Positions 22,751 through 32,640 of a stretch of DNA of 64,000 bases are shown one piece after another (the stretch's first letter is position 1; each line of letters begins with the position of its first letter). Under the pieces are notes generated by a model that saw nothing but the letters and a program-made list of their open reading frames with translations, searched no databases and had not been told where the DNA came from. The translations under genes were made by a program, and so were the position numbers. Origin of the DNA: Saccharina japonica (lineage: Eukaryota > Sar > Phaeophyceae > Laminariales > Laminariaceae); assembly GCA_008828725.1 (NCBI GenBank), contig MEHQ01002486.1, positions 23,963 through 87,962 on the forward strand. The letters are read 5' to 3'.

Positions 22751-23180
22751 CCCTTCCATCTCATCCATAATGCAAGTCCCCGAGTCCACCACTCTGTGAT
22801 TGTGAGTTCCTTGGCTAACTTCACAACCTCGCGCCCATCGATCGTAGGTACGCGCGTACGGTGGTTGTTCGCAAAGGCCATCTTGACCATTGACGAATCC
22901 GGTAGTAAGCGCATAAAAACCGCCACCCGCATGTCTGACAGTCCATCTCTCTGCGGGGACGCTGGAGCCGTACCGTTCAGCTGATCCTTGGGCATGGTCC
23001 AGTTGGGGTGTCTTGCGAATACTTTAGTCAATTTGTCAAGGAAAAACATTGAATCATTCTCCACCGAGAGCCTCCTCACCGCTCCCGGTTGCAGCATCGA
23101 CTCGTAAATGCTCTTCCGTCCTTCTACATTTCCTTGACTAGGCGGTCGACCATGCGTTGGGCTTCTTTTAGAAAATCCTC
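22751..23180 (-). pseudogene. Pol region upstream of RT in the gypsy-like element
   Basis: The frame from 23097 contains FLDKLTKVFARHPNWTMP and VPTIDGREVVKLAKELTI, continuing toward RT. Upstream of the ATG the reading can be traced to about 23180, where it is lost. No DSG/DTG protease motif or Gag zinc knuckle is seen, so the 5' half of the element is missing. Confidence 0.55.
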
Positions 23181-23236
23181 CGGTTATGTCGTATAACGGA
23201 TTAAGCTGTCCGATCCGCGATCCATCAATTCAAGTC

Positions 23237-23325
23237 AAGCACCGCCACCACCACCACCACCAGCTGAGCACCAGCAGCAGCAGAAACTTGTCGGTGGTGG
23301 TGGTGGTTGTGTTTCCTGATATGTA
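23237..23325. repeat. Short foldback repeat, copy 1 (copy 2 at 27630-27716)
   Basis: A CCACCACCACCACCAG arm, a middle GCTGAGCACCAGCAGCAGCAG and a TGGTGGTGGTGG arm form a hairpin. The same arrangement, middle included, recurs at 27630-27716, so this is more than coincident microsatellite. Confidence 0.85.
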
Positions 23326-24249
23326 TCAAGATACTGCTGTAAATCTGAACTCCGAACGAGAAAAAAATGGGCGGAAAAAAATCTCAACAAGAAAATACTG
23401 GTTTTGAAAAATGTGGTCAGGCGTTCTAAAAAAAACGGGGATTTTTACTTGGTGTCCCCGGATTTTGCCGTCAAGGCACGTCCGTCAAGGAATTTTCCTG
23501 GACCCCGTCCGTCAAGGGGTAAAAGTGCCGTCTCCTGACACATCTCTGCTGCAGAGTAGTATTTGTGCCCTATTCTGTTCTTCACGAAAAAATCGGCATG
23601 CATGCATGCATGTACGAGTCAAATGATCTCGATCATCAGCACAGCCACGGTCTCGCGAGCGATTTTGCAAGCCCTTTTCGCGATGACCGCGATATAACCG
23701 ACAACCAAAAACAACGTGCTCTCAGGAAGCAGCCAGCCCCCCGCATTGATTCGGAGTCAATCCCCATCGTTTCTATTTTCTTTACCATTTGTACTCCTAT
23801 TAAAGAACCTTCGCCGTCATTTCGTGTGCCCGAACTCCGAAAATAATTGATTAACTCTAGTTCTGGTACGAAATAATAAAAAAATTGTTTCCTATTTATT
23901 CCTATAGTTAAGTCAAGATACTTCTAAATCAGGCCATATATCGGTCAGTACGTCGACATATTCGACACTAGACATGTTGACATGATGGCATCAACAAGAG
24001 GAAGACGTTCGTGACACTTTTTTTTGTTTGCAAGCCGTGAGGGGCTGTTATAAGAAACGCCTCCCAAAGTACTAGAAAAATGTATTGAGCATTTTTGGCA
24101 CCTTAGGGGAATATTTACTCCTCACGGGAATCGCTTTTGCGCTTTGATTTTTGAGAGTTGTAACACGAAAATTTGACACGGTTCTGCGCAACAAAATTAC
24201 AAAACAACAAGCGACTGGCCTTTTTTGGAAAAAAAAAACGTGTGCATGA
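23326..24249. other. No gene recognised
   Basis: AT-rich in the second half. About 60 bases near 23540-23592 (CTGCAGAGTAGTATTTGTGC) recur at 28647-28690, just before the left end of the Ngaro-like element. Confidence 0.4.
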
Positions 24250-24798
24250 GGCTAATTCTTATGCAGTCGGAAAAGTTGGATCGAAAAAGCCGGTTTCCGA
24301 TCCACTCTAAATTCAACGGGGTGTGTCTGTATGCCTTCCCTATCGTCAATCGGATCGATTTTGCAGTTTTTTGTGCTCTTCCTGGGGGCGGTTGATACGA
24401 TAATTGAAAACTGCTTCGTGTCCTGCTCGCGGGTTCTAGGAGGTGTTACGCTGCGAGCAGCAGCAGCAGCAGCAGCAGCAGTAGAGAGCAGCAGCAGCAG
24501 TAGAGCAGTCAACCCAGCATCGGAGAGGTGTTTAGGCTGCCGCTGGGTGGTGTGACCGTGTGTTTGGAGGGGTGAAGAGAGATGCGGTGAGCTTCAAAAA
24601 CTTTTTCGATTGAGAAATCCAATCCACGAATCCCGTCGAAAAACTCCAGTTTTTCTACGTGATTCGTGGATTGGATTTCTCAATCGAAAAAGTTGGGATC
24701 GAAAAAGCTCTTTTTCAACAGTATAAGAAAGCCCGTTTGTGTCCCCAATCGGAAACCGGCTTTTTCGATCCGCGTTTCCGACTGCATAAGAATTAGCC
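24250..24798. mobile_element. 549-bp terminal-inverted-repeat element, non-autonomous, TSD TGA
   Basis: The ends are 52-bp inverted repeats starting GGCTAATTCTTATGCAGTCG with a few mismatches. A 3-bp TGA flanks both ends (24247-24249 and 24799-24801). Inside, 24601-24690 is a near-perfect hairpin of CTTTTTCGATTGAGAAATCC and its complement. There is also a CAG run at 24461-24500. No transposase fits. A 3-bp duplication would suit PIF/Harbinger-like transposition, but the superfamily is unproven. Confidence 0.85.
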
Positions 24799-25004
24799 TG
24801 AGGAACGGTCAAAGTTGCCAAAACAATCAGAAAATATGGAAAAGTGTACCTAAAGAACGAAAAAAATGAAAATAAAAAAGGCCAGCCATGAGTTTTGTCT
24901 TGTTGTGACGCACATCCCTGCTAAGTTTCGTTTTCCAACTCTCAAAAACCAAAGCGCAAAGTTGCGAAGGCGTAAAGCTCTGGCTGTCCCTGGAACCAGC
25001 TCGT

Positions 25005-25488
25005 ACAGCAGTACTGTAGTAGAATGCCCTACGCAGGATCCTATGAGATGCACGCGGTATCCGTACCGCTTCAGCCACTCACGTTTCAACGAAGTAGACC
25101 TTCGATGGTTGATGTTTGATTCTTCTCCCGTACTCCTTGATGTAGAAAGTATGAAGCTCCAAAGCGCAGCAAGCGCAAGTTGCTTGATTTCCAATCCTTC
25201 TGTGATGAAACCAGTAGTGTAGGGGATCTTGAACCGCGTTGCTCGCGGCTAGTCCCGTTGTACGCGATACGAGGGTCAAAACCTATTAGCGTGTGACGAT
25301 TGACGTGTGTACCAGCGCGAAGCTGATGTTGTACGCCTAGACTCGCTTGCCGATGACGGGACAAGACACAGTCTAAATTGAGAGGCAAAACGCAGGTCAC
25401 CGTGAAGTGAACCTGGCAAGAGCTTCAAAGAAGAATAAAAGAAGAAGTGATGAAGGTGACCCCAGGCCTATGGGAAGCCCCGGATGGC
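25005..25488 (+). repeat. Dispersed repeat, ~480 bp, direct copy at 45105-45588
   Basis: Shared blocks include TAGAATGCCCTACGCAGGAT, GATGCACGCGGTATCCGTAC, GACCTTCGATGGTTGATGTT and the end GATGAAGGTGACCCCA. Copies are diverged and carry indels in the middle. No protein is kept open in both. Confidence 0.88.
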
Positions 25489-26265
25489 CTACAGTCGCGG
25501 ACATCGAACCTGGAATTGTATTTTGGCTTGGGGAAAATAGAGTTTCTCCATCACAGGAAAACTCCAATTCACTATATTGTTTTTTCATTAGATGCACAAC
25601 AACGTTGGACATCTTTGTTACCAAAATACTATATTGAAAAAAACATTATCTGTTTAATTACCGCCAGAAAACCGTTTTTTCCTACAGGTAATGAAATCGC
25701 TAAATTCCTATACGAAAAAAAGTTATATTCGGATTCACCTATGACACCCGAAATCTTCCTTCGTGGCTCTCTCCGTATTTGCAAGAGCAGGCAAGAGAAA
25801 CATTTTTTTTTTTTCGAATATACTAATTTTTGACGGAGGAGTAAGGATTTTAAACATGGAAACAAATCACTACATATTAGTACGGTTGGGTTAAAAAGAG
25901 CACACATTTTCAAATCCTTACTCCTCCGTCAAAAATTAGTATAATCGGAAAAAAAAAACATTTTGTTTCTCTTGCAAATACGGAGAGAGCCACGGAGGAA
26001 GATTTCGGGTGTTTTACGTGAATCCGAATTTAACGTTTTTTCCTATAGGAATTTAGCGATTTCGTTACCTATAGGAAAAAACGATTTTTTGGCGGTAATT
26101 CAACAGATATTTTTTTTCAATATAGTATTCTGCTAACAAAGATACCCAATGTTGTTGTGCACCTAATGAAAAAACAATATAGTGAATCGGAGTTTTCCTG
26201 ATGGAGAAACTCTATTTTCCCCAAGTAAAAAAAAAAACTTCCAGGTTCGATGTCCGCGATTGTAG
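25489..26265. mobile_element. 777-bp foldback element with ~360-bp arms
   Basis: Left arm 25489-25850 and right arm about 25908-26265 are reverse complements with scattered changes; the spacer is about 55 bases. Terminal sequence is CTACAATCGCGGACATCGAA or close to it. The open frames in each arm mirror each other and are not genes. No clear target duplication was found. It sits at the end of the 25.0-kb dispersed repeat. Confidence 0.9.
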
Positions 26266-26339
26266 CTCAGCTCAAGGCCAGCATAAAGCTGTACCACTCG
26301 AGGGAGTCAGTCACCCTAGCTGACGCGAAGTAAGATGTG

Positions 26340-26640
26340 TTAATTATTACCCAGAAGAACTCAGGCAGAAGCCGGGCAGAGCCCAATCAGAGGGTCCCCT
26401 CCCCGCCGAAGGACTCCAGAGGAGGAAGGAGAAGTAGAACAACAATAATAACTGTGGTTGATGATCTATAGCAGCAAGTAGCAACATCCCTTATACGCTA
26501 AGATCCATATCCACCTAGCAAACCCGGGGATGTAGCCCGGATGCCCCCGGACGACCACAGCCCCCCCCCAGAGCGAACCCACAGGCCCAAAAGGACTTAG
26601 GAGAAAACGACAGAAAAAGAAGACGGACAGCCGGCGACCA
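26340..26640 (-). repeat. Dispersed repeat, inverted copy at 36746-36962
   Basis: Reverse complement of 36746-36962: TGTGGTCGTCCGGGG, GGTTTGCTAGGTGGATATGG, GTTGCTACTTGCTGCTATAG and GGAGTCC(T/C)(T/C)CGGCGGGGAG. The frame encoding TQKNSGRSRAEPNQRVPSPP here is kept with changes in the other copy, ending in a stop at the same place. That hints at a once-coding C-terminus. Confidence 0.88.
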
Positions 26641-26996
26641 TTCCCGACAAAACAAAAACACAACTCGAAGGGAGAAAAAGAAACCACGATCAGCATCATC
26701 ATCCGTGTCTACAAAATTACTACCAATGGCATACATCCGTGATAAAACGCTAGGGGACCACACCTCGTTTTATTGAAAGTCAGGTGAAATTCACAGCAAA
26801 CTTTGGACGATAAACGCTTCAATTTCACATGGCAACCCTCACAGCAACACTCAACAATGTCCTGCGATCTCTCCTAATCACCTCAGTACATATTTTCAGT
26901 TAGACATACCAGGAAATACATACATCCGCTCATACAAATAGCAACACACAGATAAGAAGTGACCCACCAGCTTCTTCCTGTTGTGGCCTAAAGCCA

Positions 26997-27635
26997 TCAG
27001 TCAGGCGCAGCTAGTAGAGGGCCCGAGCTAGGAGGTACACATTCAGCCTTCAGACAAGCAAACACGACCACCGGCAAATCTGCTGTCGATTCACCAACGA
27101 CCTTTCTCCCAGCACACGAAACGTTCGCACCATCGACAATCACTTCTTCCTTGACCCCACCATGCCCAGTGTCACCATGCGCTTTGCCCTCAAAACTTAT
27201 TTTTTCGTTGGCACCGCTCGCTGATCCAACGCGAATTTGAATAACAAGGCCCTCGAGACCGAACTCGGTCGATCGCACTACAACTCCCGGTTCAGTACCT
27301 GTCTTCGGTTCAATGGGCCCAGAAGAAACAGCATCCTTTAGAGTGTTTGTCTGTAACGAATCAAAATCTACCACAACAGACATATCCATACTACTCTCCG
27401 ATTTCTCGCATGCATTCACATCCATTGAGGCCTCCTCAGAAACAGACCCCAGATCAGCAGAAGAAACGACGACAGGTATGTCCACAATAATCTCAGACTC
27501 CTCGCACATCAACATCCTCCGTTACGGTCTCCGCAGGAACAGACACCACTTCAACAGAAGGAATGACGACGTGTATGTCCACAACCATCTTGGACTCCTC
27601 ACATACATCCACACTCTCAATTACTGTCTACCACC
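26997..27635 (-). pseudogene. Acidic repeat protein, unknown, one frameshift
   Basis: The minus-strand frame 27515-26997 (172 residues) is acidic and Val-rich. With the adjoining frame to 27635 it shows about three tandem units of ~30 residues of the form DVxEESxxVVDIxVVxxSxE, followed by a non-repeated tail ending SSGPLLAAPD. A single frame change near 27510 separates unit 1 from unit 2. A related unit (DVREDADIVVDVPDVVPSAE) occurs on the plus strand at 36966. No known domain. It could be a repeat-family protein or a fragment of one. Confidence 0.45.
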
Positions 27636-27716
27636 CCCACCACCACCAGCTGAGCACCAGCAGCAGCAGAAACGTGTCGCTGGTGGTGGTGGTGGCGATT
27701 GTGTTTGCTGGTTTTG
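27630..27716. repeat. Short foldback repeat, copy 2
   Basis: Same CCACCACCACCAG arm, GCTGAGCACCAGCAGCAGCAG middle and TGGTGGTGGTGG arm as 23237-23325, same orientation. It adjoins the acidic repeat frame. Confidence 0.85.
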
Positions 27717-28059
27717 GTTCTACATCTAATCTCGATCACTCTCCAAGGGATAGCAAGAAATATAATATTTTGTCGAATGCGGCGCAATAATAATGTGATA
27801 CCAGGCCAGACCGTGCTGCGAGACACCATCATAGCTCTTCGACGATACATCACGTTCAGAGCGATGCTCAGGTGACATGCTCAAAAACATTCTCATGAGC
27901 CTGCATCATGCTGTCATCATGCTGTCTGTGCACTACGTACGTACGTACTTACGTACATAAAATGTGCCTGTTGTATATACGTGGTACGAAAAATGTGTCA
28001 ACTTCGTATGATAGGCTGCTGCAGCAGTACGTATTTCAATAATACGTACGTACGACGAC

Positions 28060-28400
28060 CACACTGCTGCCGTACGTATACCCGGGGACACGATCAGCGC
28101 ATTCCTGTATTCCCGGGGACACAATGAACCCCTCCCAGGAGGGGGAGGGATAATATGTCATCCCCTACGTAGCAAAATATTTACTGCTGTCTGTGCACGT
28201 ATATATGAAAAGTGCGTATGTATATTCGACCACACTGCTGCCGTACGTATACCCGGGGACACGATCAGCGCATTCCCGTATTCCCGGGGACACAAAGAAC
28301 CCCTCCCAGCCTCCCAGGGGGGGGAGGGATAATATGTCATCCCCCAGAGAAAAATATTTACTGCTTGCTGTCTGTGCAGGTATGAAAAGTACGTATGTAT
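28060..28400 (+). repeat. Two-copy tandem duplication of ~170 bp
   Basis: CACACTGCTGCCGTACGTAT, CCCGGGGACACGATCAGCGC, GGGGACACAA and GGATAATATGTCATCCCC occur twice in order, at about 28060-28225 and 28231-28400, with small indels. The 340 bases before it hold only GTAC/ACGT simple sequence. Confidence 0.92.
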
Positions 28401-28446
28401 ATACGGACGTACATAGCAACTGTTTTATCTACCATTAATACCATGG

Positions 28447-28537
28447 CAGTGCTCGTAAATCCGCCCTGCAGGGCGGATTTATCTGCCTCGCTTTTTTTAT
28501 TAGACTGTTTTTAGTGCGGATTTACGCGCGCTGCCAT
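28447..28537. mobile_element. ~91-95-bp miniature foldback element with 6-10-bp TSD
   Basis: It contains a perfect 26-bp palindrome (28456-28481, arms TAAATCCGCCCTG) and an outer inverted repeat ATGGCAG/CTGCCAT joined to GTAAATCCGC/GCGGATTTAC. AATACCATGG is directly repeated at 28437-28446 and 28538-28547. A duplication of 9-10 bp would suit a Mutator-like miniature element; a 6-bp reading (AATACC) is also possible. Confidence 0.75.
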
Positions 28538-28689
28538 AATACCATGGTACAGAGTACAGTGTCGTACGTATCAGCTGGTACGTATGATACGTTCGTTCAA
28601 TGTGCCTACTGTACGATATACATACGTAACACAGCCAGCAATCAATGCTGCAGAGTAGTATTTGTGCCCTATAATATTTTTCACGAAAA

Positions 28690-28912
28690 AATAAATGTAT
28701 TCAAATTCATTTCGAATATGGAGTTTGTGTAATTTGAAGTGGCAAGAATATGGGAGGGAAAAGGGGTTGTAATAAAGTGGAAGTCGTTATGGGAAAGTTT
28801 TGTGGAAGCTGGACACTTGCTGGCAAGCAGCGAAGCGAACAGCAGAGCAGCACGCAGAGCGCAAGGGGAGGTGCAGCGAGCAGAGGTTGGTATTGGTTTG
28901 AGCGATTTTTCG
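28690..28912 (+). repeat. Split direct repeat A1
   Basis: Matches 35962-36178 in direct orientation: ATTTCGAATATGGAGTTTGTG, the GGCAAGA(A/G)TATGG region, GCAGCGAA(G/A)CGAAC and GGTGCAGCGAGCA. Similarity ends just before the ATG at 28919. Confidence 0.88.
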
Positions 28913-28918
28913 GGCAAG

Positions 28919-29257
28919 ATGAGCAACGCAGGCAAGCGACGGGCTCGCTTTGCGGCGAATGACAGCGAGGGAAGGAGAAGCGAAGAGGAGAAAGACGGAG
29001 AGGGCACCGTCAGCACCGAGGGAGAGGAGCTCGGAGCAGGCTCGGGCACGGGCTCCGGCAGCGGCGTAGCTCGAGCCGACGAGCCACTATTACGGAGGCC
29101 CATATTATCCAGGCCCGGCGGATTTGCTTTTTTTATTCATTTTCTCGGAATTATTGTGTTTGTAGCCATTTTTTTCGGCTCTTTTTTCAAGGAAGCTATC
29201 TGCGTTTGGACTAACTTGCACCGCACACAGGGGCGCTACAAAGCAGTACTTACAACC
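28919..29257 (+). other. Possible start of element ORF1, interrupted
   Basis: From the first ATG after A1 the frame begins MSNAGKRRARFAANDSEG, is highly charged, then Gly/Ser-rich, then hydrophobic (about 29118-29200), and runs into an inserted inverted-repeat element. It could be the original N-terminus of the Gag-like protein. The hydrophobic part does not fit that role and may be foreign. Confidence 0.3.
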
Positions 29258-29614
29258 GACGGAAAGCCGAGGACTTTAGCTTTCCAACGATGCTACTTGT
29301 AGCCGGAACGATAAAGTTGCACATGAGGCAGAGGTGGGAAGGTGGGTACGGCTGCATATCTTTAGACTCACGTATCTCAAGAACGACCAAGAGTTGCGGA
29401 AAACGCTTGCATGATTCTGCGGCCCACATCCCAAGCTTTCCATAGATGCATAATACGCCAAATCCCGAGGAGATCTGGTCTTGAAACATCTCCCCCCGTG
29501 AAATATAGTACGATTTGAGTACACACTATTTTACCACCTCTGCTCTCACCTCCAACAACATACTTTTGGCTACAAGTTGCATCATTGGAAAGCTTAAATA
29601 CTCGGCTTTCCGCG
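29258..29614. mobile_element. ~357-bp terminal-inverted-repeat element inserted in the retrotransposon
   Basis: Inverted repeats of about 50 bp: GGAAAGCCGAGGACTTTAGC and CTTTCCAACGATGC at the left, their complements with changes at 29568-29614. No coding capacity. Target duplication not clear. Confidence 0.75.
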
Positions 29615-29869
29615 GGCCTTAAATATGGGTGTACAGTGTGCCCTCTGTGGGTCTGCGTGGCTGCTGATTACTCCACATGCAAAATACGTTCCGTATAAAA
29701 TCAGGGTAAAAATTGACCACAAAAACAAAAATTTCGAAATGAAAAAGTACATCCGCTGGACCTGGATACTATGGGCCTCCGTAATACATAGGAAGCAGCG
29801 GCAGCAGGCAGACGCCAGCTGAGCAGCTACTGGAAACCGTTTTTCTGCTCACAAAAGTCTTGCAACAAC

Positions 29870-31255
29870 AGCCAGCGCAGCAGCAGCAGCTACAGTAGCA
29901 CAACAGCCGCAACAGCAGCAGCATCATCAGCAGCAGCAGGCACCTCTCGCGCAGCAACAGCAACAGCACCTAGCAGCACCCCCGGGTGGGCCTGAAGTAC
30001 AGCAGCAACTCCATCAGCAGCAACACCTCCAACCAGCACCCCCGGCTGAGCCCGCAGCATAGCAGCAGCTCGCAGTACAGCAGCCTCAGCACATCGAGCC
30101 ACAGATACCACAACAACCACCGTACCTGGCAGGACAACAACACCACCAGCAGGTAGCAGGGCATCAGCAGCTCGGCATGCAACAACTGCCTTACGCACAA
30201 CTTCCACACCTTCTGGGCATGCAGTTCCCAGGATGGTGGCAGGGGGGAGGGCCTCCTTTGCAGCCACCGTGGGGTGGCATGGGTGGCCCATTTGGGGGTA
30301 TGGAGCACGTCAGCAGCTTAGAAGCCCGTACCATCTCGGCGGACTCCACCAAGCGAAAAATCAGGATGTGGCAGGAGGCAAAGCAGCGGCGATGTTTGTG
30401 CTCCGACGTGGTCTGTTTGTGCTGCCAGTTTCGTCCAGCGATTTGTCTCATGTGCTCAGGTTTGTCGTCGACCCTAACAAGCGGCTCATCGACATGATCA
30501 CTCCCCCGATAGCAAACATCGTCGAGCCGGGAACCGCGGCAGCACCCCGAGCTCCAGAGGTGAACTTCCAAACGTTCGTCGAAGTTCTGGTGAAAGTGAT
30601 CCAACAGGGAGCAGCGGAGTCCGCAGGGGGCGTGTCACAGGGCAGGCGAGACTTGCTGATTGAGGAGTGGCAGAAAATGTCCAAGACTCTCACCGCGTAC
30701 ATGAACACGCATTACAACACACTTCTTCCAAGGCAGCAGCAAGTTCGCGAACGAGTGATTTTCGCAGCCAACAGAGACATCAACGACTTTTTCGGATTGG
30801 TTTTAGACGCCGCGGTCCCGGTGAAAACTGTCTTTCCCAACTCCGCCCCGCCGGAAGGTGAGTGTGCCGGGATAATGCCCCAGCCTTCACGACGCTCCGC
30901 AAACTGACAACGCGAGGAAGTTGCAGTTTGCTAGGTCGGATGGACACATCGCTGGAAGTGCCCAGGCTGGGCGGCTCGACGGCGGCAGCAAAACCGGTCA
31001 AGAGAAAGGCGAACACAGGAGGGATTCTCCCACCAGCCACGCGGCCGCGTACGGACGGGGGACCGCGGGCGGGTTGGGGGATTTTTGTATCGGGCCTGCA
31101 GCAGATACGGACACCGGAATGGACTTGCCATTTCGCGTGGCGGAGGCAACAGTGCAACATAACCAACTGCCAATACTCGCATGGCCCTTTCGTTCAGGAC
31201 GGTACTGGGGCCCCGGAGTTGCCCTGCCCGCCACCGCCGCCGCCGCCGCCGAGGT

Positions 31256-31298
<43 letters not shown>

Positions 31299-31318
31299 AC
31301 AGCAGCTGCAGCAGCAAC

Positions 31319-31353
<35 letters not shown>

Positions 31354-31369
31354 CAACAGCAGCAGCCAC

Positions 31370-31404
<35 letters not shown>

Positions 31405-31563
31405 CAGCAGCAGCAACAACAACAGCAGCAGCCACAGCAACAGCAGCAGCCTTCGGCAGCCGTCGCAAGGTTCAGCTTCTCGCACGGGCAGAACCAGGGG
31501 AAAGGAGGCGGGTCCCAGGGCAGGCAGGGACCCGGGGCGGGGAGAGGAGGTGGTGGTAATTGA
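29870..31563 (+). pseudogene. Gag-like ORF1 with Gln-rich tracts and a CCCH zinc finger
   Basis: It starts Gln/Ala/Pro-rich, with a TAG at 30060-30062, then HLLGMQFPGWWQGGGPP and KRKIRMWQEAKQR. A frameshift near 30390 leads to RLIDMITPPIANIVEPG and LLIEEWQKMSKTLTAYM, a helical segment resembling a structural Gag region. Another frameshift near 30880 leads to WGIFVSGLQQIRTPEW and the finger CHFAWRRQQCNITNCQYSH (C-x8-C-x4-C-x3-H; canonical CCCH has x5 in the second gap). A polyglutamine tract and a Gly/Arg-rich tail end at TGA 31561-31563. A CCCH finger would suit packaging of element RNA. The three-frame reading means it is broken here. The start is not defined. Confidence 0.6.
31252..31447 (+). 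repeat. CAG/CAA microsatellite within ORF1
   Basis: Almost pure CAG with interspersed CAA and CCA codons. It is open in all six frames (polyGln, polyAla, polySer, polyLeu, polyCys, Ala/Val), so the many long frames over it are composition effects; only the Gln frame continues from the zinc finger. Confidence 0.95.
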
Positions 31564-31581
31564 CAGGGCGGGCCTTGCCTG

Positions 31582-32640
31582 ATGGCGGGGCTGGACGGCA
31601 AGTGGCGCAAGGTGGAGGGCGGAGTTTCGCCGTTCGTGGACACCATTAAGTCGGTGGGACTGACTGGCGCACCCCAATCGGGATCGGTGTCGCAAGCGGT
31701 GTTCGTGGGTGAGTCGTGTGACCGTGAATGTGCCGGTTTGGTTCTTGACAGTAGGACAACTTTTACTGAACAGCATAGCAGTACGAAAAGTAGTAACGCT
31801 AGGCATGATTGTTGTCAGTTGCCGGACTTGGCGGGTAACGAATTGGATCAGAGGGCGGTAGGGTCACACAGCGTTGCCAGGAGGAAGGTGAGTTGCCGAA
31901 CCCTGGTTGTTTCGAGCCGAAATTCAATCACACGGTACATAACTACTGTGGGCATGGCCAGTCGCCTGTCCGTGATGGTCCCGAGTTGGGACTGTCTAAA
32001 AACAATAACGCAAGACAGAATTACTGTGGGCATGGCCAGTTGCCTGTCCTTGATCGTTCCGAGTCGGAACAGGATAGCAGTAAATCTAGACAGCGTTACC
32101 AAGGTCATGGCCAGTTGCCTGGCGGGCGTGCCCAGTCGGCGCAAGGCTTGGGAGAGTACTCAAAAGCACCGCAGGGGCGGCATGGTCACGGCCAGTTGCC
32201 GGATCATGAGTCCCGGTCGGAAAATAAATTCCAGAGTCATGGCCAGTTGCCTGAAATTGGTCGTGTCCAGTCGACGCAAGGCTGGCGAGAGTCCTCAAAG
32301 GCAACCAACTTAAGCGAGTACGCAAAAGAAAAAGATGTACCCGAGTCGGGGCGACAAGTAGCCCCTTTAGATGGAGAAGAAGCGTACTACACTCAAGTTC
32401 AGACATGCAATGTAACCAACAATGGCAACAGCAGACAAGCAAAAATCGCTGAGCTGAACGGAAAATGGAATCAAGTAAAAGAGTTGATGGCCACCGAAAA
32501 CCGCGACCTTTCTAGAACGAAAGGAACCATTCGAGAGATGGCAGAAATAGGCACAGAGCTGTTCATGTACGCGATGGTAGCGTGGGAGACGTGGCTGTTG
32601 GAATCGGAGGCACCTTGGTGTTACCTCCTTTCTCTCTCAG
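31582..32640 (+). pseudogene. Element ORF segment with in-frame GHGQLP peptide repeats
   Basis: Begins MAGLDGKWRKVEGGVSPFVD, changes frame near 31880, and then carries five units with GHGQ(L/S)P or SHGQLP at about 31950, 32028, 32103, 32184 and 32235. Spacings are 78, 75, 81 and 51 bases, all multiples of three, while the residues between units vary. The core is thus conserved as peptide. A charged non-repeat part follows (LNGKWNQVKELMATENRDLS). The segment lies between Gag and RT and has no domain I recognise. Tyr/Cys before the core in the first units (YCGHGQ) suggests possible metal or protein binding, but that is speculation. Confidence 0.55.

Noticed and set aside
25060..25085. tRNA gene or tRNA-derived SINE head (minus strand GAGTGGCTGAAGCGG resembles an A box)
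   Set aside because: No B box and no cloverleaf can be drawn; the 45.2-kb copy changes the box.
25629..25913. Gene in the foldback element
   Set aside because: The frame is mirrored in the opposite arm and has no domain; it is a by-product of the palindrome.
31181..31582. Poly-Ser, poly-Ala, poly-Cys and poly-Leu proteins
   Set aside because: All are other-frame readings of the CAG/CAA microsatellite; only the Gln frame connects to the zinc finger.
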